Shown: piece by piece, positions 1-6,291 of the stretch
Position numbering within the stretch: position 1 is the first letter of the stretch
Layout: every line of letters starts with the position of its first letter
Position numbers and translations under genes: made by a program
Assembly (NCBI GenBank): GCA_012521855.1
Contig: JAAYLO010000080.1
Span: 1 to 8,574, forward strand
From: Halanaerobiaceae bacterium
Lineage (GTDB): Bacteria; Bacillota; Halanaerobiia; Halanaerobiales; DTU029
Length of the DNA stretch: 8,574 nt
Direction of reading: 5' to 3'
Notes under the pieces: generated by a model
Database searches by the model: none
What the model was told of the DNA's origin: nothing
The model's input: the letters and a program-made list of their open reading frames with translations, nothing else

Positions 1-95
1 GTCCTGATCTGGCCCAGGCTGGCGGAAGAGACTGTTCAAAACTGGATGAAGCCCTGGCAGAGGTGGAAAGGATTATTTCTACGAAATTTTCTTGA
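1..95 (+). CDS. alaS: Alanyl-tRNA synthetase, C-terminal end only (partial)
   Basis: This is the last 30 codons of a gene that begins upstream of the window; the reading frame starts at base 3 and ends at TGA 93-95. The visible peptide begins PDLAQAGGRD and continues with a short helix (KLDEALAEVERI). The P-D-x-A-Q-A-G-G sequence is the typical end of the DHHA1/C-Ala region of alanyl-tRNA synthetase, the cytoplasmic enzyme that charges tRNA-Ala. The identification rests on this short tail plus context: in many Firmicutes alaS lies directly upstream of ireB (yrzL), as here. Catalytic and editing domains are outside the window. I see no clear GC-rich terminator after the stop, so readthrough into ireB is possible. 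Confidence 0.85.
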   Translation, partial: PDLAQAGGRDCSKLDEALAEVERIISTKFS

Positions 96-137
96 TTAAT
101 AAGAGGATTTTCAGTGGAAATATAGAATATACTTAAT

Positions 138-169
138 TAGACAAAAAGAAAGGGCATTATCAGTATAAT
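138..169 (+). promoter_or_regulatory. Candidate sigma-A promoter upstream of ireB
   Basis: A perfect TATAAT lies at 164-169, and a TAGACA at 138-143 matches the -35 consensus at five of six bases. The spacer is 20 bases, longer than the usual 16-19, so this is only a candidate. The -10 lies inside a near-perfect 16-base palindrome (161-176). A start near 176 would give a leader of about 64 bases before the ireB start codon. The surrounding 144-base gap (96-239) is AT-rich, and I see nothing else in it. Confidence 0.35.
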
Positions 170-239
170 TATATTGTTAATATGACAGCTTAATAATACT
201 GGTATTTGTCCAGAAAGCCGGAAAAGGATGTGAGAAAAT

Positions 240-500
240 ATGCCTGAAGACAATATTAATGATAAGACAATGAGATTTAAACTGAATAAAGATGAGCTTT
301 CCAGAACAGTATATGTACTGGGAAAGGTATATGATGCTCTGAAGGAAAAAGGATATGACCCAATAAATCAGATTGTGGGCTATTTATTATCAGGTGATCC
401 GGCCTATATAACCAGTTATAAAGATGCGCGAACCATGATTCGGACTATTGATAGAGATGAAATAATTGAGGAATTGCTGAGAAGCTATTTAGAGAAATAG
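240..500 (+). CDS. ireB: IreB family regulatory phosphoprotein (UPF0297/DUF965)
   Basis: This 86-residue protein belongs to the IreB/YrzL family. The signature block GYDPINQIVGYLLSGDPAYIT (residues 38-58) and the following ARTMIR...RDEIIEELLRSYL are nearly diagnostic. In Enterococcus faecalis IreB is a small cytoplasmic dimer phosphorylated by the PASTA kinase IreK and dephosphorylated by IreP; it limits cephalosporin resistance and so links kinase signalling to wall synthesis. In the N-terminal K-T-M-R-F segment, T10 lines up with one known phospho-acceptor threonine; the position of the second appears to be N7. The start ATG follows AAAGGATG (223-230) by nine bases. It sits directly after alaS, as in most Firmicutes, but ruvX, its usual next neighbour, is displaced by three other genes. 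Family assignment is secure; the signalling role is inferred from Enterococcus. Confidence 0.95.
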   Translation: MPEDNINDKTMRFKLNKDELSRTVYVLGKVYDALKEKGYDPINQIVGYLLSGDPAYITSYKDARTMIRTIDRDEIIEELLRSYLEK

Positions 501-508
501 ATTCCGGG

Positions 509-515
509 AAGGGAG
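509..515 (+). promoter_or_regulatory. Ribosome binding site supporting a TTG start at 524
   Basis: AAGGGAG at 509-515 lies eight bases before the TTG at 524. The reading frame beginning there opens straight into a signal peptide (MKRIVILPLLFFFLFGG), which confirms the non-ATG start. Confidence 0.7.
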
Positions 516-523
516 ATTACTGA

Positions 524-2707
524 TTGAAGAGGATAGTAATTCTTCCCCTGTTATTTTTCTTTCTTTTCGGCGGAGTAGCAGCCAGAGAGCCTGACCAGGA
601 GAACAGGCTGAAACTGGTATGGCTCATCATTGACCAGTTGACCCTGGAGGAATTGGCCGCAGCACATACTCCCAATATTGATTATCTGCAGAGTATGGGT
701 GCTTTCAGTTTACTGAATCCCAGGAATATAGGGAATTTAGATCCTGAAAGCACCTATTTAAGCATCAATACTGGAAAAGAAACCCAGGGGAACCAAAAAT
801 CACAAAATAGCAGGCAGTTGGGAGATGGGGCTGTCAATGACAGAATCCGGGAGCTGGTTACCCTTAACAGCCGGACCCATTACAGGGCTGAACCAGGGCT
901 TCTGGGTGATCTGGCCAGGGAGAATGGGATAAAAATCGGAATTCTGGGAAATTGTGACCTGGAAGGAGAGGAAAACAGGGGTATTGTTTCAATGGCTATG
1001 GACAGTACTGGTTACGTCCCCCTGGCAAGAATAGATAAGAGCATACTCAAGAAGAGCAGCCAGCCCTGGGGCTTTCAGACTGATTTCAGTAAGCTTGAAG
1101 AATTTTTTCTGGATTTTAAAAAAAAGGCTCAGGCAGTTATTATAGAAACAGGTGATATAAGCAGGATAGAGTATTATTACAGAAGGGAGAAAGAAAATTC
1201 TTTATTATCAGACAGAAATAACGAAGAAACAATATTTTCTGCTAAGATCAAAGCAGTAGAGAGGATAGATGACTTTATTGCCTTTCTTCTCAGGAATATT
1301 GACCTGGAAGAAACTCAGCTGGGGATCATTTCACCGGGTCCGCCGCCAGGGGCCGTAAAAAATGCCTATAGAATGTCCTGGGTATTACTGGCCGGCCGGG
1401 ATATTCAGCATGGCTGGCTCAGTTCCACCACTACCAGGAGAAAAGGGATTATGACTATTCAGGACCTCCTGCCCGTATTTCTGGAAGGGAACGGGATCAG
1501 GGATCTTTCCGGCAGGTATTTTCCCCATATAAGGCTCATCCCTGAAAGAGTTCCTGTCCGCTGGGAAGAGCTCAATAAGCTGAACAGGGAATTAAGATTG
1601 ATTTACAGGCTCCGTACACCTTTTATCAAGCTGTTTATTTTATTACAGATAATCTCTATAGTCACTGCAATTATAAAACTTATATACAGGATAAGCAATC
1701 AGCCAATCATATTTTTACGGTTTTCTGAATATCTTTTAATAGCATTATTACTTGTTCCAGTTAATTGTTTGCTGATGGGTTTTTTAAGGATTTACAGCAG
1801 CGGTATTTTTGTCTTTCTGTTTACAGTATTCCTTTTCCTGGGAGAGTTATTTCTTTTTTGTTTTATTGAAGACAGGCTCATGAGATTAATCATTATTTCC
1901 TGGTTGATTGTTTTCCTGTGTTTTTTTGATCTCTGGAATGATTATCAGCTGCTTGCTGATACCATTCTTGGTTATTCATCCGTAATTGGTGCCAGGTATT
2001 ATGGGATAGGCAATGAATACATGGGCTTTTATCTGGGGGCCTTTCTCCTGGCTTTTACTGTCTCCATGGAGAAATTAAAGGGGAGAGTAAAGATAGAGAT
2101 TATTTACCTCATTCCTCTCTTTTTACTGATCATCTATTCCATCGGAGGAGCAAACCTTGGTGCTAATTTTGGAGGTATGATTACTGCCCTTATCTCAATT
2201 CTGGTCTCCTTTTATTTTCTCTGTAATTACAGGAAAACAATTCTTATCCTTTCAGCAGTGCTCCTGTTCCTGCTCATTATATTTGCAGATTATTCCGGCA
2301 TTACCGGCAGCAGCAGCCATATTGGCAGGGCAGTGGAGCACCTGATAAATGGTGACTGGTTGTGGCTTAAGGATATTGTTTCCCGCAAATTGGCGGTCAA
2401 TCTCAGATTGCTGAGATGGACAATCTGGACCAGGGTTTTACTGGCCATGATGGTATATCTCTTCCTCCTGGTCAAGAAACCAGGTCCGGGATTAAGGCTT
2501 TTCTTTCAGGAGTATCCTTTTTTGAAGGCAGGTATTTACGGGACCCTGGCCGGGAGTGCTGTTACTATCTTTGTAAATGATTCCGGCGTGGTGGCTGCAG
2601 CTACACTGCTCTTTTATCCGGTGATGAGTTTATTGTATTTATACGATCAATCCGGAATAAAAAAGAAAAAAATGTTAATAATAAAAACGGAGGAGAAGGA
2701 AAGATGA
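524..2707 (+). CDS. Exported alkaline-phosphatase-like domain fused to a polytopic membrane domain
   Basis: The protein has 727 residues and a TTG start. Residues 1-20 form a signal peptide with a likely cleavage site after V-A-A (18-20). Residues about 30-340 resemble the alkaline phosphatase/phosphoglycerate mutase superfamily: LIID (34-37), TPNIDYLQSMGA (49-60), STYLSINTG (76-84), a GDISRIEYYY strand-helix (210-219) and a closing STTTRRKGIMTIQDLLP block (301-317). From about 366 to 706 come some ten to eleven hydrophobic helices, with conserved-looking motifs GARYYGIGNEYMG (489-501), GANLGANFGG (542-551) and NDSGVVAAA (685-693). From memory, the same motif set occurs in uncharacterised membrane proteins of Actinobacteria and other Firmicutes. 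The catalytic site looks degraded: the expected Ser/Thr nucleophile position reads proline (P74), and the usual late Asp-His ligand segment reads SPGPPPG (270-276). No function is established. Its end overlaps the next gene by ATGA, implying coupled translation. Confidence 0.8.
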   Translation: MKRIVILPLLFFFLFGGVAAREPDQENRLKLVWLIIDQLTLEELAAAHTPNIDYLQSMGAFSLLNPRNIGNLDPESTYLSINTGKETQGNQKSQNSRQLGDGAVNDRIRELVTLNSRTHYRAEPGLLGDLARENGIKIGILGNCDLEGEENRGIVSMAMDSTGYVPLARIDKSILKKSSQPWGFQTDFSKLEEFFLDFKKKAQAVIIETGDISRIEYYYRREKENSLLSDRNNEETIFSAKIKAVERIDDFIAFLLRNIDLEETQLGIISPGPPPGAVKNAYRMSWVLLAGRDIQHGWLSSTTTRRKGIMTIQDLLPVFLEGNGIRDLSGRYFPHIRLIPERVPVRWEELNKLNRELRLIYRLRTPFIKLFILLQIISIVTAIIKLIYRISNQPIIFLRFSEYLLIALLLVPVNCLLMGFLRIYSSGIFVFLFTVFLFLGELFLFCFIEDRLMRLIIISWLIVFLCFFDLWNDYQLLADTILGYSSVIGARYYGIGNEYMGFYLGAFLLAFTVSMEKLKGRVKIEIIYLIPLFLLIIYSIGGANLGANFGGMITALISILVSFYFLCNYRKTILILSAVLLFLLIIFADYSGITGSSSHIGRAVEHLINGDWLWLKDIVSRKLAVNLRLLRWTIWTRVLLAMMVYLFLLVKKPGPGLRLFFQEYPFLKAGIYGTLAGSAVTIFVNDSGVVAAATLLFYPVMSLLYLYDQSGIKKKKMLIIKTEEKER

Positions 2708-3948
2708 AATTCTGGAATGGTATTTTTGACAAAAAGGATGATAATTTTTTTCATTACAGATTAATTCTTGACATCGGAACTGAATATCTGAAGGCAGCCA
2801 TAGTGGAATACAATAGAGATGAACAGAGCATAATCAGTTTCAGCAGGATAAAACAGGATTATGGCAATATGGATGGAGGAGCTATAACAAATATTAATGG
2901 TGTTGCGGAAAAGTGCAGGGAGGCCCTCCTGAAATTGAAAGAATATACACCACACCGGCCGCAGGAAGTGATCTGTGGTATTGCGGGTGAATTTGTTAAG
3001 GGGGTTTCTCTTTCACTGGACAGGGTGAGGGAAAAGCCGGACAGAATGATTGACAGGAAAGAACTTAGAGAGCTCATCAGGGAAGGCGAAAAACTGGCCT
3101 ATGAGAAAGCCGCCCTGATGGCAGAGATGGAAACAGGTTTTAAGGATATTGAGCTTGAGCTGATAAAGTATAATATTGTGGAGATAAGGGTTGATGGTTA
3201 TAGAGTCATGACCCCCTGCAAATTCCAGGGGAGGAATCTGAACATGGTAGTTTTTTATACTTTTGTTCCCCTGGTTCAGATAGGTGCTTTACATACAATT
3301 GCAGGGGAAATAGGCTGCCAGCTGGCAGCCGTTGTCCCTGAGCCCCTGGCTGTAGCCGAGGCAGTCAGCAATGAAGAGTTGTTTGAATTTGGAGCAGTTG
3401 TAATCGATATAGGCGGAGGTACTACAGATATTGCCCTGATAAGGAATGGCGGTATTGAGGGGACAAGAATGTTTGCGATGGGAGGCAGGGCTTTTACCAG
3501 GAGTATAGCTCAAAACTTAAATTTGACAATGAAAGAGGCTGAAGCATTGAAACTGGATTATTCAAGGGGAAGAATGATAGATAATTATGAGTTGGTAGAT
3601 AAACTGGTCAGGGCTGATTTGAGTATCCTCTATCAGGGGATAGAACTTTCTCTACTTGAACTGGCTCAGGGCGAACTCCTGCCGGGAAATGTATATTTTT
3701 GCGGGGGCGGCAGTGCAATGAAAGGTTTAATCTCCGGCCTGAGAAGGATAGATATAAAGAAAAGACTGCCCTTTGCCCGTGAGCCTGTTTTTAAGATTCT
3801 TAAGGGACTTGACCTTGACTGTATCCAGGATGTACATAACCTTCTGAATGATGTTGAATATACTACCCCCAGGGCCCTGGCTTATTATGGGGCAAAGTGT
3901 GTCTGTGATGAAAGGAGAATGATCAATTTTGAAAGTCAGAGGATATAG
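2704..3948 (+). CDS. FtsA/PilM-type actin-like ATPase
   Basis: This 414-residue cytoplasmic protein has the actin/Hsp70 fold signatures in order: phosphate-1 LILDIGTEYLKAAI (20-33), an FtsA-style inserted region with GIAGEFVKGVSLSLDRV (92-108), a connecting PEPLAVAEAV (212-221), phosphate-2 VVIDIGGGTTDIALI (232-246) and adenosine loop VYFCGGGSAMKGL (330-342). Length and motif order fit FtsA, which polymerises at the membrane and tethers FtsZ, and also PilM, which binds the cytoplasmic tail of PilN. Unlike classical FtsA, the C-terminus (ALAYYGAKCVCDERRMINFE) shows no obvious amphipathic membrane-targeting helix. It does not sit beside ftsZ but between a polytopic and a single-span membrane protein, which favours a PilM-like scaffold role; that is inference. 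The start ATG overlaps the previous stop, with GGAGG at 2689-2693. The ATPase family is secure; calling it the division protein FtsA is not. Confidence 0.85.
   Translation: MKFWNGIFDKKDDNFFHYRLILDIGTEYLKAAIVEYNRDEQSIISFSRIKQDYGNMDGGAITNINGVAEKCREALLKLKEYTPHRPQEVICGIAGEFVKGVSLSLDRVREKPDRMIDRKELRELIREGEKLAYEKAALMAEMETGFKDIELELIKYNIVEIRVDGYRVMTPCKFQGRNLNMVVFYTFVPLVQIGALHTIAGEIGCQLAAVVPEPLAVAEAVSNEELFEFGAVVIDIGGGTTDIALIRNGGIEGTRMFAMGGRAFTRSIAQNLNLTMKEAEALKLDYSRGRMIDNYELVDKLVRADLSILYQGIELSLLELAQGELLPGNVYFCGGGSAMKGLISGLRRIDIKKRLPFAREPVFKILKGLDLDCIQDVHNLLNDVEYTTPRALAYYGAKCVCDERRMINFESQRI
3911..3917 (+). promoter_or_regulatory. Ribosome binding site supporting a TTG start at 3929
   Basis: AAAGGAG at 3911-3917, inside the end of the ATPase gene, lies eleven bases before TTG 3929. 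No in-frame ATG or GTG occurs nearby, so the TTG is the best start for the baseplate-J-like gene. Confidence 0.55.
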
Positions 3949-5470
3949 GGTATTCTATATCGATCAGAACTCAGGCATAAAAGACCTGATCGATTTGATA
4001 AAAAATACAGGTGCAAGGAGGATAGCCCTTGTAATCAAGAATGGGCAGCTCCTTTTGAATAGTTCAGTAAATCTTAAATTGCTTCATGATTACAAAGACA
4101 GGTATGGGAAAGAACTGGTAATTGTTAATCCAGAACTGATCTATGCTGTAAAGGTACATGAGGCAGGTTTTGAATTTTATAAAGACCTTAATGCACTGGA
4201 AAAGGGGCAGCCGGCAAATGATATGGCAGAAAAACATATTGCAGCAGTAAGTGAAGATAAGAGCAGTAAAAAGACCCTTAAAAAGAACCAGGGGAGAAGG
4301 AATTATTATTATTCACGTCTCTTCTCAACAACCATGATATTAATACTTATTACCCTTTTTTACTTTTACTTCTTTTATCCCACAGTTACTGTAGAGATAG
4401 AGCCGGTAATCAATCACAGGGTACAGGAAGTGCTTATCTCTGCTTCACCGGAGCTGAGAAGTATTGACTGGGAGAAAAATACCCTGCCCCTTCACCGGAC
4501 CGAACTTGAGATTTCTGCTGAAGAGGAGCTGGCTGTAAGCGGTGCAAAACTCATCGGAGACAAGAAGGCAGGGGGATTTGTGCGTTTTATCAGTGAAAGG
4601 GATGATGAGGTCCGTATCCCGGCCGGGACGATTGTCAGAACAGACAGCGGTATTGAGTATCGTACAGTCGAGGATATTCTGGTTCCAGGCCTGGAAATTG
4701 ATTACTTGATGAGTGTCCCTGTGGGGATGAGGGCCGGACAGAAAGAGGCCAGGGTTGAGGCCCTTCTGCCGGGAAGCAGGGCCAATGCCAATATTGGTAA
4801 GGTCAACAGCCTGGCAGAGAAAATAGAGGCAGTACATGTCATAAATCCTGAACCCGTCAGCGGCGGGACAGACAGGAGGGTTCCCCTTGTCAGTACAGAG
4901 GATTATGAGAGGGCAAAAGAACTGCTGCAGGAGAAGATAAGTAATAATCTCTTTGCAATGGTCTATCAAAAATTGGGGGGAAACTACAGGATAATTGAAG
5001 ACACTATCAGCTATTCTGATCTGGAATATGAATTCAGCAGCAATATAGGTGATGAGGCAGAGTTGCTGAAGGTCAAAGGGAGGATTAAGGCCTCTCTGTA
5101 TCTGCTGAAAAATAGTGAACTGGACCGGCTTTTGACCAGAAGGTTTCAGGAAAATCTGGGTAAAGATGTGTTTTTGATGAGTTCAGGGATTAATATTGAT
5201 TCATTACAGCTTGAAGAAAATGAAAATAATATGTATAATATAAAAATAAGGCTGAATGCACCGGTTATGACAGTAATTGATAGCTCAAAGATATCAAAAC
5301 TCATAGCGGGTTTAGAGATAGCGGAGGCAGAAAAAGTGCTTGATGATATGAGCTTTATAGAAGCATATAGAATCAAGAGTGCATCCGGCAGATTACCAAA
5401 GATGGGTTTTGCCATAAAGGTTGTCATTACTGAACCCGAGTTGCTGCAGGTATTTAAACTAAATGAATGA
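3929..5470 (+). CDS. Single-span membrane protein with baseplate-J-like extracytoplasmic region
   Basis: The protein has 513 residues, and its start overlaps the ATPase gene by 20 bases. Residues about 15-90 form a small cytoplasmic alpha/beta domain (ARRIALVIKNGQLLLNSSVN at 29-48, then KELVIVNPEL and EAGFEFYKDL). A charged linker (100-128) leads to one membrane helix at about 131-151, followed by an outer region. Residues 203-320 show a baseplate J/gp47-type pattern: GGFVRFISERDDEVRIPAGT (215-234), GIEYRT (241-246), VPVGMRAGQKEARVEALLPG (263-282) and INPEPVSGGTDRRVP (305-319). Residues 330-500 are beta-rich and end in RLPKMGFAIKVVI. In phages, gp47-like proteins build the tail baseplate, but no other phage genes are present and the membrane anchor is not a phage trait. 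Pairing with an actin-like ATPase recalls PilM/PilN. Architecture is well supported; function is unknown. Confidence 0.75.
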   Translation: MKVRGYRVFYIDQNSGIKDLIDLIKNTGARRIALVIKNGQLLLNSSVNLKLLHDYKDRYGKELVIVNPELIYAVKVHEAGFEFYKDLNALEKGQPANDMAEKHIAAVSEDKSSKKTLKKNQGRRNYYYSRLFSTTMILILITLFYFYFFYPTVTVEIEPVINHRVQEVLISASPELRSIDWEKNTLPLHRTELEISAEEELAVSGAKLIGDKKAGGFVRFISERDDEVRIPAGTIVRTDSGIEYRTVEDILVPGLEIDYLMSVPVGMRAGQKEARVEALLPGSRANANIGKVNSLAEKIEAVHVINPEPVSGGTDRRVPLVSTEDYERAKELLQEKISNNLFAMVYQKLGGNYRIIEDTISYSDLEYEFSSNIGDEAELLKVKGRIKASLYLLKNSELDRLLTRRFQENLGKDVFLMSSGINIDSLQLEENENNMYNIKIRLNAPVMTVIDSSKISKLIAGLEIAEAEKVLDDMSFIEAYRIKSASGRLPKMGFAIKVVITEPELLQVFKLNE

Positions 5471-5471
5471 C

Positions 5472-5477
5472 GGGGGT
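5472..5477 (+). promoter_or_regulatory. Ribosome binding site deciding the ruvX start
   Basis: GGGGGT at 5472-5477 can pair with the 16S anti-Shine-Dalgarno and lies six bases before TTG 5484. The upstream ATG at 5463 has only a weak, distant purine stretch and would add seven residues (MNDGGIF) not typical of the family. Confidence 0.55.
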
Positions 5478-5483
5478 ATCTTT

Positions 5484-5918
5484 TTGCGTTCCATGGAACT
5501 GGATTTTGGAGATAAAACCATAGGGATAGCTGTCAGTGATGCACTGGGCTGGACTGCCCAGAGTAAGGCCGTGATCAGGAGAAAAAATCTGACTGAAGAT
5601 TTTCTTGAACTACAGGAATATATCACAGAATATGGTATAGAGGAGATAGTGGTAGGCCTGCCCCTGAATATGGATGGAACAGCAGGCGGCCGGGTTGAGA
5701 AGACAATGCAATTTGTCAACTTCCTGAAAAAAAGGCTTGATATACCTATAGTTCTATGGGATGAGCGTTTGAGCTCAAAACAGGCAGAGGATATCCTGCT
5801 GGAGGCAGATCTTAGCAGAAAAAAGAGAAAACAGTTTATTGACCAGTTAGCTGCAGCGATTATTCTGCAGAGCTATCTGGATGCGAAAAAAAAGAAAGGG
5901 GACAAAAAAGATGAATAA
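5484..5918 (+). CDS. ruvX: RuvX/YqgF Holliday junction resolvase-like nuclease
   Basis: With a TTG start the protein has 144 residues, matching the usual 138-145; an ATG at 5463 would give 151. Motifs of the YqgF RNase-H-like fold are complete: LDFGDKTIGIAVSD (6-19) with the first catalytic aspartate D7, EIVVGLPLNMDGT (54-66), WDERLSS (92-98) and IDQLAAAIILQSYLD (119-133) with the last acidic residue D120. The family is described as a putative Holliday junction resolvase and in some bacteria takes part in 16S rRNA 5' processing; the cytoplasmic substrate here is not known. The normal Firmicute order ireB-ruvX-yrzB is broken only by the three-gene insertion upstream. The gene ends in a lysine-rich tail, and its last eight bases overlap the DUF1292 gene. 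Confidence 0.93.
   Translation: MRSMELDFGDKTIGIAVSDALGWTAQSKAVIRRKNLTEDFLELQEYITEYGIEEIVVGLPLNMDGTAGGRVEKTMQFVNFLKKRLDIPIVLWDERLSSKQAEDILLEADLSRKKRKQFIDQLAAAIILQSYLDAKKKKGDKKDE
5895..5902 (+). promoter_or_regulatory. Ribosome binding site placing the DUF1292 start at 5911
   Basis: AAAGGGGA at 5895-5902 precedes ATG 5911 by eight bases. An in-frame ATG at 5881 would add ten lysine/arginine-rich residues (MRKKRKGTKK) translated from the ruvX tail and has no comparable site, so 5911 is preferred. Confidence 0.65.
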
Positions 5919-6186
5919 TGAAGGATCATTCTGGATTGATGAAGAGGAAGGCGTTTTGATTATCAAGGATATTGACGGGGTAGAGGATAAGTTTATTATA
6001 GAAGATGAGCTCTTTATAGATGAGAATACTTATCTGATACTGGTACCGGAGGAAATGGTTGTTGATGAAGAGGCAGAGGCCTTTGTTCTGAAGCTTGTAA
6101 GTGATGGTGATGAGGAATACTTAAGTGTTGTTGATGATGAAGCAGAATTTGAAATGGTAAAGGCTGAGTATATGTCCGGAAAGTAA
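5911..6186 (+). CDS. DUF1292 (UPF0473/YrzB-like) acidic protein
   Basis: This 91-residue protein of the DUF1292 family corresponds in position and style to Bacillus yrzB. It is strikingly acidic: 30 of 91 residues are Asp or Glu, against five lysines and no arginine. The recognisable core is YLILVPEE...EEAEAFVLKLVSDGDEEYLSVVDDEAEFEMV (41-83), a repeated strand pattern typical of the family. There is no signal peptide or membrane helix, so it should be cytoplasmic. The molecular role of the family is not established; its constant placement between ruvX and mltG is the main clue. High acidity is usual for the family, so it is only weak support for a salt-adapted host. The gene probably ends the tightly packed block: 105 non-coding bases with a long inverted repeat follow. 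Confidence 0.88.
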   Translation: MNNEGSFWIDEEEGVLIIKDIDGVEDKFIIEDELFIDENTYLILVPEEMVVDEEAEAFVLKLVSDGDEEYLSVVDDEAEFEMVKAEYMSGK

Positions 6187-6200
6187 CCCTCTTTTTTGCC

Positions 6201-6289
6201 AGGAAAAGCTTCTCTCAATTATTGACAGTATATCATCATTTTGTGATGGAGATACTGAAAATAAAAATAATTGAGGGAGGCTTATTCTT
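6201..6289 (+). promoter_or_regulatory. Long inverted repeat masking the ribosome binding site of the DUF4258-like gene
   Basis: An 18-base arm at 6206-6223 (AAGCTTCTCTCAATTATT) pairs with 6266-6283 (AATAATTGAGGGAGGCTT) at every position as RNA, with two G-U pairs. Past a one-base bulge (A6284) five more pairs form between 6201-6205 and 6285-6289. Inside the loop CAGTAT 6226-6231 pairs with ATACTG 6252-6257, and TCATCA 6233-6238 pairs with TGATGG 6244-6249. The Shine-Dalgarno GGGAGG (6275-6280) lies within the 3' arm, and the stem ends two bases before ATG 6292. The most direct reading is a translational control element. A terminator is an alternative, since a U-rich run (TTATTCTTTT) follows, but the stem is AU-rich towards its loop end. 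The pairing is visible; the function is inferred. Confidence 0.65.
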
Positions 6290-6291
6290 TT

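Noticed and set aside
1118..1125. Run of eight adenines in the phosphatase-like gene, considered as a slippage or frameshift site
   Set aside because: The frame continues intact through conserved blocks on both sides, and no overlapping frame of interest would be entered.
4445..4969. Minus-strand open frame of 174 codons opposite the baseplate-J-like gene
   Set aside because: It lies wholly within a well-supported + strand gene, its translation is rich in Cys, Pro and His with no recognisable domain, and it fits no operon on that strand.
524..5470. Prophage or contractile injection system
   Set aside because: Only one protein has a baseplate-like pattern; there is no sheath, tube, portal, terminase, integrase or attachment site, and the gene set is membrane-bound.
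5459..5719. Minus-strand open frame opposite the start of ruvX
   Set aside because: It mirrors the ruvX coding frame and gives a serine/proline-rich product without family motifs; ruvX itself is unambiguous.
6222..6227. Perfect -35 hexamer TTGACA upstream of the DUF4258-like gene
   Set aside because: No acceptable -10 occurs 16-19 bases downstream (the bases there read TGATGGAGA); the hexamer is explained as part of the hairpin.
6201..6289. Possible miniature transposable element (terminal inverted repeats of 18-23 bases)
   Set aside because: No target-site duplication is visible at the edges, no second copy exists in the window, and the G-U compatible mismatches plus exact placement on the ribosome site favour an RNA structure. 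A genome-wide copy search would settle it.
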